Below are positions 44,738 to 56,163 of a stretch of 64,000 nucleotides of DNA, one piece after another. Numbering within the stretch: position 1 is the first letter of the stretch; the number at the start of each line of letters is the position of its first letter. The stretch spans positions 14,745,501 to 14,809,500 of the forward strand of contig OW203992.1 of NCBI GenBank assembly GCA_934047225.1. The letters run 5' to 3'. The notes beneath the pieces are model-generated. The model did not search any database. It was not told the origin of the DNA and worked only from the letters and a program-made list of their open reading frames with translations. The stretch comes from Ypsolopha sequella (lineage: Eukaryota > Arthropoda > Insecta > Lepidoptera > Ypsolophidae). The translations under genes and the position numbers were made by a program.

Positions 44738-45039
44738 TTAAGTAGAATCTCGGTACTCGACTATTTTTATGCCCCGTAAAAAGAGAGGGGTTTTGCGTTT
44801 CACGCATAAGTTTGTATGCCAAAAACATATCTATTTCAGAAATGAAAACAGCACCTAAATAGTTGTTTTATTGCACAGATAAAATTACTCAACTAAATGA
44901 AAAATTTACATACATACACACATATGCTCACGCCTGTCTCCTATTGGGGTAGGCAGGTAATATAAATTTATCATTTATAATTTCTGAGGTTATTTCAGGA
45001 TTTTGGGGGGTTATTGGAATTCTCTATTTGATTTTTTAG

Positions 45040-45200
45040 GGTTCCGTACCCAAAGGGTAACCAACGGGACCGTATTACTAAGACTCTGTCTGTCTATCCA
45101 TCTGTCTGTCCGTCTGTCTGTCTGTCCGTCTGTCTGTCCGTCTGTCACCAGGCTGTATCTCATTAACCGTGATAGTTAGACAGTTGAAATTTTCACAGAT
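45040..45200 (+). repeat. GGGTTCCGTACC-type repeat with (CTGT)n run
   Basis: AGGGTTCCGTACCCAAAGGG is followed by a CTGTC microsatellite at about 45088-45148, then TTGAAATTTTCACAGATG. Confidence 0.75.
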
Positions 45201-45235
45201 GGTGTATTTCTGTTGCCGCCATAACAATAAATACA

Positions 45236-45550
45236 AAAAACCGGCCAAGTGCGAGTCGGAGTCGCGCACGAAGTGTTCCGTACCATTATCTATAAAAATG
45301 GCAAAAAAAATGTCTGTTGTATGGGAGCCCCCTTAAATATTTATTTTATTCTGTTTTTTGGTATTTGTTGTTATAGCGGCAACGGACAGACAGACGGAGA
45401 GTGGAGTCTTAGTAATAGGATACCGTTAATAAAATAAAATAAATATTTAAGAGAGCCTCCTTTCAACAGACATGTTTTTTTTGCCGTTTTTATAGATAAT
45501 GGTAGGGAACACTTCGTGCGTGAGTCCGACTCGTACTTGGCCGGTTTTTT
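45236..45550. repeat. Head-to-head CCGGCCAAGTGCGAGTC repeats
   Basis: The left arm AAAAACCGGCCAAGTGCGAG, then AACATTATCTATAAAAATGG-like words, is mirrored at the right up to ACTTGGCCGGTTTTTT. The two halves form a large palindrome. Confidence 0.75.
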
Positions 45551-45689
45551 ATCCCGCTATATTAAGAAAAATAATAACTGCTCCAACTTTCAAATCTTTA
45601 TCAAGGGTTGATTACAGCGTGATTAATTGAATATAAATAGATGTATAAATGAAACCACATGCTTATACTGATCATACTGAACCACTTTT

Positions 45690-45965
45690 CCCAAGAAACA
45701 TACCCGCGCAAACCATTAGTTATGGAAATAATTGAGTTGTTAAGAAAAATGCATAAACTCTAACGCAACGAGGCACGAACGTTTTTTGAGGCAGCGTCAT
45801 TCGTGAAACAGCTGTTCACGCGCAGCGTTCTAAAATAAACTTTCCTATTGTGAGATGAATATCTTTTTCTCTGAATTTTTGCGCGGATATTTTTCTGCAG
45901 TTGTTCAGTATGATCAGTAGACAATTTATTTAAAGATAGCAGACTATTTACATCCTGTATAGCGC
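45690..45965 (+). repeat. Repeat family J, copy 2
   Basis: Same orientation as 20215-20505, with shared AAACATACCCGCGCAAA and CACGCGCAGCGTTCTAAAAT. Ends near CATCCTGTATA. Confidence 0.75.
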
Positions 45966-46185
45966 AAAACTTTCCAAAAAAGCTCCTAATAACAAATTAA
46001 AACCTTTTATTATTTCACAAACTCACGTTTCTCATGAAAGAAACAAATTAAAAATGCCTAAATAATCTGTTGATTTCGGTCACTTAAGGCGAAGGAATAC
46101 GCCAACTGCAATTTGAACCTGTCTTTGAAGGCCTTCTCCTCCCACACGGGTGGTCCAAAAACTTTCATGAAAATATATGATAGGT

Positions 46186-46356
46186 AATAAAGCCGATTTT
46201 GAAGGCTTTAATTTTAGTTTTAGTTATGTCAAAACTAAATTTTCTTTATTGCAAAATAGCCGTTAAATGTAAGGAACATGAGTGAAATTACATTGGAATA
46301 ATTTTAGTTTTGACAGCACTAAAACTAAAATTAAAGCCTTCAAAATCGGCTACATT
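46186..46356. mobile_element. Foldback MITE family K
   Basis: Arms AGCCGATTTTGAAGGCTTTA and TAAAGCCTTCAAAATCGGCT are near-perfect and extend into ATTTTAGTTTTAG. A diverged copy is at 23540-23712. Confidence 0.85.
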
Positions 46357-46689
46357 ATAGAGTGAAAAATAAATTTTAAGTTTCATAAACTGTTTTTCTA
46401 TTGTAAGTTTTGACAAAAAAAATCGAAAGTCATCGAAAGTTTCACATGTTATGAAATTGAATGAATTAATATACAATTATATTAAAGTGGCATTAGGCAC
46501 GATCGTGCCGGAAGTCACGAAGTAAACCAATTGTTATCGAAAACGAATAATTCTAATGACACGAAAAATAAAACAGTTCGTAATGTTTGATAAATTATAT
46601 TTTTGTACTTTTCAAACTTCATGACGCTAGCTGTAAAATAAGTCGAAATATTTTTCCAGTAAACCTGTGCTGTTTTGGTACCATGCATC

Positions 46690-46785
46690 GGTCATTATAA
46701 AATTATTTTTAACTTTTTCGTGAATCGCTTACTTTTGAAGTCGGTTGCAATTTTTTTTGTTAAAATTTATTTTTAATGATCGTTG
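46690..46785 (+). repeat. AACCAACTTC element, right-end fragment
   Basis: Matches 29850-29955: GGTACCAT, TTTTTAACTTTTT, GAAGTCGGTT and TTGTTAAAATTTATTTTTA. Confidence 0.65.
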
Positions 46786-46889
46786 ATTAGCATTAATTTG
46801 AGCTACTCACACAATGTTAAAGTACCTATATTAAATACGCGTGGAATACGCGTTCAATTATCGACAGTTTTCAGCTTGTTGGTTATTTT

Positions 46890-47000
46890 ATCAACAACCC
46901 TTATAGCTTACATGTTGATCACGGGTCACTACGATGATAAATAACCAAGAAAACTGCATCCAAATATCTTGAGTGGTTCTCGAGTTAAAACGAAACAGAA
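46890..47000 (+). repeat. Repeat shared with 21795-21900
   Basis: Shares CATGTTGATCACGGGTCACT-like, GATGATAA, AAAACTGCATC and GAGTGGTTCTCGAGTTAAAA with the earlier copy. Confidence 0.6.
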
Positions 47001-47203
47001 AAATTTTAGTTTCAAAACTAATAATAACAACCCATTATATTAAAAACTACATGATATTTCCCAAAAATATTAAATTCAGACAAGACTTTTTTACTTTTTT
47101 AATTAGTATACGATTGAATTAACAAATAGTAGGTAAAAACGCTATTTTAAATCAGTTCGGTTTAAATGAAGGTACAGAAGGATAAATAGACACGTGGCCG
47201 TGG

Positions 47204-47595
47204 CAGTGGCGTATTTACCCTAGGGCCAAAAGGGCCATGGCCCGGGGCGGCAGACTGCGAGGGGCGGCACAAGCCGCACCTCGCGCTCAGCTTTGGGATT
47301 TATTTTTTCATAATCAATCGTTACCTATCTTTTAATTTATATTGCTGTTTGACTTTATACTCTTATTTAAAAAAAAACGGTCGAAAAAAAAATGTTATAT
47401 TGAATAAATGGTGTTTATATCTTTGTATGGCTTTTTTAGTTTTTATTTATCATTTTTATATATCATCATTCTAAGTCCAAATCAACACACTGCTGGGTTT
47501 CATTTAAGTAAACTAATTATTGAAATATTTTTGCTTCCTTTATGGGGCAGCAAAGCATAAACGCCCAGGGCGCCAAATCTTAAAATACGCCACTG
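47204..47595. mobile_element. hAT-type MITE
   Basis: Ends CAGTGGCGTATTT and AAATACGCCACTG. Flanks GGCCGTGG (47196-47203) and AGCCGTGG (47596-47603) form an 8-bp duplication with one change. 392 bp, no transposase. Confidence 0.85.
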
Positions 47596-47724
47596 AGCCG
47601 TGGTGTTTACGGCAACGAGCCAACAAAAACGATGTGCGGCGTTCGGAACGCGGACAAAACTTTAATTATCCGATCGAGTGAAAAAAATCATTAAACTATT
47701 TCAGCCAGCAGGTGTTTAACAAAC

Positions 47725-47878
47725 AATTGTGTCGATTCGGTGAATACGTTTTTACTTATTTGACAGGACTAAAGTTAATTTAAGCATTCCGTCTTTTTCT
47801 TTCTCTATCGAGAAGATTGAAAAGGTTAGTCCTGTCAAATAAGTTAAGTTGTCTTACATCAAATCGACACCAATGTGT
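47725..47878. mobile_element. Foldback MITE
   Basis: TTGTGTCGATT and ACTTATTTGACAGGACTAA at the left are mirrored by TTAGTCCTGTCAAATAAGT and AAATCGACACCAA at the right. Confidence 0.78.
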
Positions 47879-48247
47879 ATATTTCCCTAATGAATAAATT
47901 CATATTTATTCCACACATTTAAACGAAATTATGCAATTCATTTTTAAATTCATACGTTTGACAGAAATGTATCAACAACAAAATAAAATACAAAAAAAAT
48001 ACGAATAAAAACTTGGTAAGAATGTTTTCAAAATAATCTCAAAAAATTTATAGTTTAGTTACTTTTTTTGAACAGCTATAGAACTCCGTATTTGTTCCGT
48101 ATTTATAAGTTTAATTTATCATTTAACATATGTCGCTGTTGAATAGCTTTGAATACACTGGCCTCGTCTAGGCACTCTAAAGTGGGTATCTATAGATATC
48201 ATTGCAGTATGGGAAAGCAAATAGGTAAATTCGCAAGTTGTGTTGAG

Positions 48248-48321
48248 ACCTGGATAGCTCAGTTGGTAGAGGAATCACCCGGTCAGCGAGAGGTCCCGGT
48301 TTCAAATCCTGGTTCAGAGCT
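48248..48321 (+). tRNA. tRNA-Thr(GGT)-like pseudogene or SINE head
   Basis: A box TAGCTCAGTTGG and a near-consensus B box GGTTTCAAATCC are spaced exactly as in a tRNA (46 bases between T8 and T54). The anticodon triplet position reads GGT. The acceptor and anticodon stems each have two mismatches, the T stem has one, and position 33 is C rather than T, so it is unlikely to be functional. No SINE body was recognised downstream. Confidence 0.45.
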
Positions 48322-48329
48322 ACTCTTCT

Positions 48330-50065
48330 TTCTGCGTGTTTATACTACAATGATAATTATAATGTTAAAATTGATAAGATCAAGTGTCTATAATGATCTT
48401 GGTCAGTCCCAAAAAATATATATACGCACTTCCAGGGGAAGGGAATGGTACTGAAAGGTCCCCCTTACCACCCTCTCTCCATTCCCTCCACCTACTCTTC
48501 CAAATTCAGAAGTTTGGATACTAACATGCAGCCCTTTCCCCCCCTACTCCCCCATAACACCTGAATTCACCAAGCGCGGCCTGTCGATTCCGTGATTTTG
48601 GCAAATGGGTGCCTCAAGGAAGTTAATATCCTGTATTATTCATTGTAGATAAAATTACATGGCCTTCGAGGTCGTCAGCTCTCAGTATAGAAATCGATAC
48701 TTGAGAAAAAATCAAAAGATTTGAATGAATCAATTGACGCATTTTGTTCAAACTTACTTTTGATATATTTTTTATATGAGCATATTTTTTATAACTATAG
48801 ATATCTCGATTATTGCAACAAAATCATCCAAAGTTTGTCAATTTATTTCGGGTAACAATAAAGGCCCCCCAAAAAAAAAACTAAAAAAACTAAAGTTCCT
48901 GTAAACTGTGGCTAACTTTAATACTAAATAATCTGCGTCAAAATAAGTTACTGAAAAATAAATGCAAAATGTGCCGAAAAAATTTACCATATTTAACCAA
49001 CAAACAAGAACGTGTTCAAATTGTAAACTTGCGAAAAATGGGCTGAACTTCCGCATGATATATCTACCAAACTTGGAGACAGAAATACTGACTTGGCGAA
49101 TAAATATGTCCTGCTGAATTGAATTTTTAACGCAATTTAGAAACCAGCTGAGTAACAAACTGGGATAATATTAATTATAAATCTTTTCAAATATAAACCA
49201 GCGCTGCACACTGTATGACAGCGTCAGCAAATGCCGAGTTATTCCCATTTGTCCAAATAAATGCTATGTTTAAATGTTTATATTGTGTGTACGCACTGTT
49301 TGTGTGTTTTTAACTTTTCATATTTTAATATTTGATTGTACTCATTTTTCTTTTTGTGTGTATTTGGCAATAAATGTTTCTTATTCTTATTCTAAATATT
49401 TAATTAAAAATATTTACATTTTAGGAAATTACTATGTGAGTTCTTTTGCGAATTCAGTGAGAGTGTAAAAGTCCGTTACGGTACTTAGCGGTAATTAGGC
49501 TAGCGAAGCCAGCCTTCCCGAGTGTATTTGGCGTCGGCATATCGTAAAAAAGGTGCATATCATGATCTGCTTGGGCATATCATATTTCTGTCAAAATTAG
49601 GGGGGTCGCCTCGCTGCGCTTCGTTTCGCTCGGCTCCCTAAATTAATCGACATATGTATACCTAACACGCCTTTCGATTTCATACTTTACGGTCTGCCTA
49701 ATTCTACGATCTGCTCATGAGATATTATTGTAATAAAATCGGAGGCGTCGAAGGAGTGCGCCCAGTGTGTGGTGAGGAGTGGACGGTACGGACTTACGAA
49801 GCCAGAGCCAGCTGAGGCTGGTCGCCGAAAGTGACCAAATAACCAAAGCGGCGACACTGAAGTTTTCGAAATTTTCTGTATTTTATTCGGTAGTTTTCGA
49901 ATATTTATTAGAACAAAAGTTGTCGCTAACTTTGTATTTATAGCAATAATATTAACTATTTGAACACCTTCATTTTTTATTTATTTGTTGGAGGTTGTAT
50001 TTACTACCCATCTATTTCTACATGCGTCGTCTTCGTATCTTGTGAACCTCGCAGAACGAAAAAAG
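48330..50065. other. No gene recognised
   Basis: AT-rich intronic DNA. A GCGAAGCCAGCC / CGCTTCGTTTCGCTCGGCTC-rich patch at 49495-49640 resembles a decayed repeat. No exon is supported. Confidence 0.45.
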
Positions 50066-50067
50066 AA

Positions 50068-50125
50068 GTGCCTCTACAGAATTTGAACCCGGGACCTCAA
50101 CCACTAGACTACAGACGTTTTGGGC
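50068..50125 (-). repeat. Deleted tRNA-like head
   Basis: On the minus strand, TAGTCTAGTGG (A box) lies only ~24 bases before TTCAAATTC (B box). A tRNA-derived repeat with an internal deletion. Confidence 0.45.
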
Positions 50126-50575
50126 TATGTATTAATAAAGACTTGACGGATTGAATACAGTTTTTGTTATTACCTAATTCTGTTGGAATATATAATTTCA
50201 CTCTGACCAATGGTAGCTGAGCAGAAACCAGTTTAGTGAAACCATGAAGAAAAGCTAATAACTAGTTTGATGCTACATAAACAAAAGACTCAAAAATTAA
50301 GAGAACTACGAATACAATAACGTTAACTCATCAAACGAAATACCTACAAGACCTTTTATATTTTTGCTATAAATACCCTATAAGCTACTATAAGGTTTGT
50401 TTGGATCCGTACCTCAGAATAAAACAACCAAACGCTAATAGAAGACTGTGTTATCCATGCCTGTCAAGATTATATTCTTCTCAGGAATGGCTAGAGTTAA
50501 TAGGACAAAACTACACCCGTGATTTTATGATAGGTATACCTAACACGGTCGGTGATGCCATAAAGTATGTTGCAG

Positions 50576-50735
50576 CTGGGTATTCGGTGACTTCCTCTGC
50601 AAGATGTACCAGTTCGTCCACTCGCTGAGCTACACGGCATCTATCTTCATCCTGGTGGTAATCTGCTCGGAGCGGTACTTCGCCATCATCCATCCCATCA
50701 CCTGCAAGCAGATCCTCACTTCCACTCGGCTAAGG
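50576..50735 (+). CDS. Neuropeptide GPCR (trissin receptor-like), exon 3
   Basis: Acceptor TTGCAG precedes 50576; donor AGG|GTAAGT follows 50735. After completing Ser with exon 2's AG, it encodes WVFGDFLCKMYQFVHSLSYT (extracellular loop 1 and TM3, with the conserved Cys), IFILVVICSERYFAIIHPIT (end of TM3 with the ERY form of the DRY motif) and CKQILTSTRLR (loop 2). The exon ends in phase 0, so TM4 must start in the next exon, not found before 64000. The strong match of this block to insect trissin-type receptors is from memory. Class A GPCR is certain on motifs. Confidence 0.93.
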
Positions 50736-52480
50736 GTAAGTTTCACCCAGAATTGTGACGTAAGCCACAAGCTTTCATTTCGTATAAAGTAAGATTATTA
50801 ATAAAAAATCCATTGAAACGTGTTCAAAATATTTTTTATGCATTAGATTTAGAGATATTTTGAAAAAAAATCGACATGTATGAATACGGGCTGAAGAGCT
50901 ACAAATACCTTTGCCTAGCAATATATAAAGAAACTAGCTGTCAATGTCATAAGTGTCACTGACATTTGATATATCCATGGAATTAGTATGTATTATTCTA
51001 AGGTATGTCTCAGAATAAGGAATACAAATAGAAACCTGGCTAAAATAATACGCGGAGAAAGACACCTATCCTTGATTTCCTTACGACATTTTAGTGCGTT
51101 AGAGAGAGATGGATATGTATTAGTTTTGTCTTAATTAGGTAGGTTGTCACTAGTTCGTTGCTTTGCTAGTGATGTAACAATGTCAATTTTTGACTACGAT
51201 AAATAAACCAAATCGAAATGAACCGCGACCAATCTCCTTACCACACATCATATCGTATCAAAGTGTGAAAAAAAAGAGAATGCAGGAGGCACCGACCTTT
51301 CTGGTGACATCCTCTTGCTTTGGAAGGAGGCCAAGAGAATTAATAGCAAAGTGGTCTCTGTCTACCCCAGTGGGACACATGTTATATTGTGTAAATAAGG
51401 AATTAATAAAAGGATATCTTTCGTTTAGCATAATATTTTTTATTACTATATCGTAGGCAGGTAGGTACATAAGTTAAGTCCAAAATTGTGCTTGTTTCTA
51501 GTACAAAAAATGCTGTAGCTTGTATCAGAGATACAACCGTAAACTATTTAAGTGGATACTTTTTAAGTCGCCTCTTAACTCAATCAAATAGATGTTCGTT
51601 GATGTCGCGTCTTTGTTCAATCAAGGAAGAAGGAATTAATCGCAACAATAGAAATCATAATAATCATAGACTTATAGGATTCGTAATAATAATATTATGT
51701 CAATGATGAGCGATGACAGCGCAATTACTACAGAGGTAATTTCATTTTTTTTTATTTCTATCAAATAAACATCAACTTATCTTGAATAAAAACTAATAAC
51801 AAATAATGAACGATTAAAATACCTAATAACCTGTAATAAGAAATCAAATTATGCGCAGTTCAAGTCAATAAGCATTCCCAAAATTCATTTCACGATAGAA
51901 CTACCCTGTCAAAGTACTTTTATTGTCAACCACTAAGTACGAAAATGTCTTGATCTGCGGAATTTCTTCGTGAAGTCGATCACGGCAGTAACGTGAACGA
52001 ACAGGCCTTTCAGAACGATTTGCGAACATAGAAGTATGCACTTTTCTAAACCACAGACATCCATAGGTACTGGTTCTGTTGCCTAAAATTGAAAAATTAT
52101 CGAGTTAATATACTATAGTATAGTACAAGCACGTACCTACAAACAAGATTGATAATGCAATTATACATAATTATTTAAAGGTTACCAATGTGTCTGTATC
52201 TGGTAAATATAACGTTGGTAAGGCATCTGCTTTTAAAAGTCTCCATTTTAAATTTTCGTTTGGTCTAAAAGAATCCGACGTAAAGTGTTTCGAACAAATA
52301 TGACCGCTTTTTTTAATTGCCCAATTTGGTCAAATTATTCGTCTAAGCCATTCACTTTTTAATTCTTCCCTTTTTGGAAATCTGTAACAAAAAATATAGC
52401 GATATTTATTCGGCATTATTTTTCTTTTAACTCGCGCTGCAATGAGGGATTTTCTTTTCTTTTTTTTTTTACTCTTCCCT
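50736..52480. other. No gene; start of GPCR intron 3
   Basis: Begins with GTAAGT. A somewhat coding-like patch at 51260-51380 has no receptor motifs and no homology I recognise. Confidence 0.45.
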
Positions 52481-52489
52481 AGTCGCTGG

Positions 52490-53010
52490 ATAGATGGCGC
52501 TGAACTTGGTAAGTTACTGCAAGGAACGGAACGTCACATAATTTTTTGATTATTGCACTTGGATGTAATTTTGAGATCGTAAAACGAAACGTACATAAAA
52601 AAGTAATTAATGTCATTGTCACATCACATCACAATGACATTTTGAAAATAAATAAATAATAACAACAAGGAAAAAGAAAAAAATAATTAGCAGTCTTTTT
52701 ATGAGTTTTCTGAGCCAGAAAGAAAATGTCCCAAGAGAAAAAGAAGAGAAGTCTGTGCCTTGTGGATTTGTATAAAAATGGAGGCATACATCTTTTTCCT
52801 AAAGATGAAAGTCGTAAAGCGCAATGAGTACAAGCCATGGTACATTTTAAACCTGGACGGACCATAACAAAGCTTTTGCACATAATATGCTCAGCACACA
52901 TGTCATCAACCAACGAGCGTATGTGACGTAACGTGACGTGACGCAATGTTTTTTTTTCAATCGTTTTGGCTTTGGCACCTAGCAACGTAGTCAGTTCAAC
53001 ACCATCTACA
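52490..53010. mobile_element. Possible small element around a THAP remnant
   Basis: AGATGGCGCTGAACTT at 52492 is mirrored by AGTTCAACACCATCT at 52993-53007, which could be inverted ends of a THAP-transposase derivative. No target duplication was identified, so it is tentative. Confidence 0.4.
52726..52926 (+). pseudogene. THAP zinc-finger domain remnant
   Basis: From ATG 52726 the frame reads CLVDLYKNGGIHLFPKDE, then reaches a TGA at 52825-52827 where THAP domains have an invariant Trp (TGG). It reads on with VQAMVHFKPGRTITKLLHII and CSAH, the THAP C-x…-CSxH end. The second zinc-binding Cys near the start appears replaced (Tyr). THAP domains bind DNA and are found in P-element-like and Kolobok transposases and in host regulators. 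Only the finger remains, so this is a broken copy. Confidence 0.65.
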
Positions 53011-54149
53011 GAGTTCTGGGAAACTATGTTTTTTTTTTAATACTCAAAAAGAAAACCTCTCATTAATCTATTATCCTTTATGCACGGCTGCCGCGGGAAC
53101 CAATGTTCGATAGTTTGCCACACGGACTTTAGTACATCACTATACGAAAAAACATAACCTCTCGTAGTCGGCAGAAAATCTATATAAAACAGGCAAATAT
53201 CGGTGTAGAATTGAACACGAGTATGATTTACAAGAACTACTATTATTGTTACTGAGTTTTAGGTATGATCCTGCAACTTATTAACATAAAAACTATCAGA
53301 ACTCACCGATGAAATGATATTGCTTCATTGTTGTTTTCTTTTCTTCCTGTATGTGATTTACAGCCTTCAATCGCACAAGACATTTTATTACAATGTTAAA
53401 AAAACAATCAACACAAACAATAATAAATCACACTTTCACGAATTTTGAGAGGAAGAGCACCAAAATATTTAATTTCTCTCGGTGAAGCTGTAAACTTTCG
53501 CAAAATGCAATAGACATTGCGATGCCACCAAATTAAGATGTGATGCACGCAACGTACGATATTACAACACAACGATACAATGATGAGACATATTTAATTT
53601 GATGGTGTTATAATTTTTAAAATACATCCAAATTACATCCATCTGACATTTGTTTGGTTCAATCTAGTGACACACCAGGAAAAAAGATAAAGTAAGTGCG
53701 GTTCGTCGTTTCATTCACTCGTACACAGGAGTAATTTACGTTAGATGAGTACAATGGCTAATGCCCAGTTCTTATTTTAGTCAGGCTTCTATTTGTATTC
53801 CTTATTCTGAGAGGTATGTACATACTCTATAATATATCATGCTCTATGGTCACGCTATTTTGTTTTTTTTTAATACAAACAAAATTGTTACGGTCAAAGG
53901 TATGTAGATACTTGAGCCATTAATGCCCACAAGGCTTTTGTTTAACAATCCAAGATTAAAGTACGTAAACATCCAAACTTTGGGAAAAGGTAAAGTACAA
54001 ATCCTATAGCTTTTTACCTACTTTCATTTTAGCTATCAAAATTAGCGGATTAATAATTTTAAATGTTGTGGATTCTTGCTTTCCTTGTCTCATTTTCCAG
54101 TCAAATTAATAACAAATTTTACACATAATAAAAAACAAACCGTCACATC
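53011..54149. other. No gene recognised
   Basis: AT-rich. No supported exon or repeat boundary. Confidence 0.45.
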
Positions 54150-54495
54150 GTGAATCCCTGAGTCGGAGGTGTTCCCAAGTGTGAACTGTGAAAATTCAAT
54201 CCAATACACACTTGGTACAGCCACTTTTTACATCGTGATAGGTGGTGAACACTATTACTGTACTTTGGGCACAAATGGACTTACTGCTTACGAATAAATT
54301 ATTCATAATAACATTATTAAACAAAAATGTACGTACGTTATGTACCTGCGTTACTAAATAAAGTATTCATACTCAATCTCAGTAACGGCCTTCCGAATAA
54401 CGCAAACCGTACACAAGTTTATTTGCACCGCGGGAATTGAACCACCTCTGGGTCAGCAAGTGTACGTCCTGTCACTCGGCTACAGAGGCCGGTAA
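54150..54495 (-). repeat. SINE-like repeat with different tRNA-like head
   Basis: The tail resembles 33713-33830 (CGTGAATCCC, AAGTGTGAACTGTGAAAAT, CACACTTGGTACA). The head at 54490-54430 carries CCTCTGTAGCCGAGTGACAG and GGTTCAATTCCCG on the minus strand, so it derives from a different tRNA. Confidence 0.6.
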
Positions 54496-56163
54496 TCTGA
54501 CTATTTCATTCTATAAAAAAACCGGCCAAGTGCGAGTCAGACTCGCGTGCCTAGGGTTCCGTATTGTGGATGATAAATTTAATTTTGTAATTTTTTTTCG
54601 TGAATTTCTCAACCGCTTTATTTTTTCTGTAATCTATCCGCGTTATTACCATGATTTTTTTTATATTTTTCGGCCTACTACTTTTGTAGATAACGGGTGT
54701 GTGGGGGGGGGGGGGTAGACAAACATTTTTTATGGTTTTCCAAGGATTTCTCAAAATATTTATAATGAAATATAGTCAAACTATATGTTTTTACAATCAG
54801 CTTTTAAATACCTACAATTCCCATATTGTATTCTTGTAAAATATTTTTTTTCATTTATTTTACTTCTTTTTTATATTTCTCATTTGTGCTCAACTTTTTT
54901 GAAATTGCTATAGTTTTCCTGTAATTGGGCAGTTAGTTATGATCTATAATCGACATTTTTTTGGGTTAGTATCAGATGATCGTAAAAGCAACTGGTCTAC
55001 GGCATCAACTCGTCCTAAAATCATCTTGACGAAATTGCAACTAGACTAAAAAGTAAATCGTCTATGAAGCAGCTCGTCAGAAAATTATTTTGTTTACTGC
55101 CCTATTATCTATTCGACTTAAATGTGATTGGTCTAAATAGTTGGTCGCCTGTTAAGCAACTCGTCTTACAAAACAAGTGATCTACATAGTTGGTCGCCCG
55201 TGAAGCAACTCGTCTTAAATGCGTGTCGGGTAACATTAATCCTGTTTCAATCCATTACGGACTCATGTCTCCCCTGGTGTCTCCCCTAGGGGAGCCATCA
55301 AGATTTTCTTAGTCTTCGTGTCTTCCTCACGTAGGGGAGACATCAGACCTTGCTTTTTAATAATATTTTATGTATTCGTGAGTCCCTTGTCAAGCCTTCC
55401 GGACTCATGCCTTCCCTGATGTCTCCCCACGCATTATTGACACCATTATCAAGAGCTGATCTATAGTTGCGAAATTTTCGTCAGTGCAAAAACATCAGTA
55501 GGTAAAAAAACTTACATTTTCGGAAAATTTCAATTAAAATCTGATCATAGTGCTGTTGAAGTACTAGGAGCCCAAAGATAGTCAAGAAGTTAATCTGCTC
55601 AGATGGTTAAAGAAACAAACAGTTTATGCAAATAAAAATGTATTTGGTACTGCACAGAAAGCCGAAATTTTATTGAATTTGTCACTTAAGCGAAACTAAA
55701 CTTTACATACTTAATAATATTTTTTTTTTTCGAAATGTTGAAAAATAATATTTCAAAAGTACTAGGAACACAAAAAATCATAAAAGGTTGCATGACTTGT
55801 ATTGTTTTTAAATCTCGGAGAGATAAAATAATGACCAATAAAAAACCCGACTGCGGTGCAAAAAATCTCTCATAAAAATAACTTAAAAATAAATATTTTA
55901 TTTTTTTTTTATTTTGTTTTATTGAGAACACAAACAGTCACACAGAAATCTTAATACATTTAAAAATAGTAAAGAATAGACCTGGAGGTTCCTGAAATTA
56001 ACAATCAAAACAAATACACTTAATTAAGAAGCAAAGTTACAAAAATACGTAAACAACATAAGACATAAACACAAAAGGCACATCACACAGACATCAAAAT
56101 GGATTTTGAATACTAAATATTAAGACAAAGTGAATATTGTAGTTTTAAGATAAGATTAACACA

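Larger units (their letters stand above)
42748..50575 (+). other. GPCR intron 2 (7.8 kb)
   Basis: Bounded by donor GTGAGT at 42748 and acceptor TATGTTGCAG ending at 50575; it splits a Ser codon (phase 2). It contains the TTAA element chain and other repeats listed separately. Confidence 0.85.

Noticed and set aside
48248..48321. Functional tRNA-Thr gene
   Set aside because: Box spacing is right, but several stem mismatches and C at position 33 argue against function. Kept only as tRNA-like.
50401..50628. 75-codon frame over the start of receptor exon 3
   Set aside because: It is in the wrong frame. The frame that joins exon 2 and gives GPCR motifs starts at 50576.
52629..52985. 118-codon minus-strand protein
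   Set aside because: The plus strand carries the THAP pattern and the minus frame has no recognisable features.
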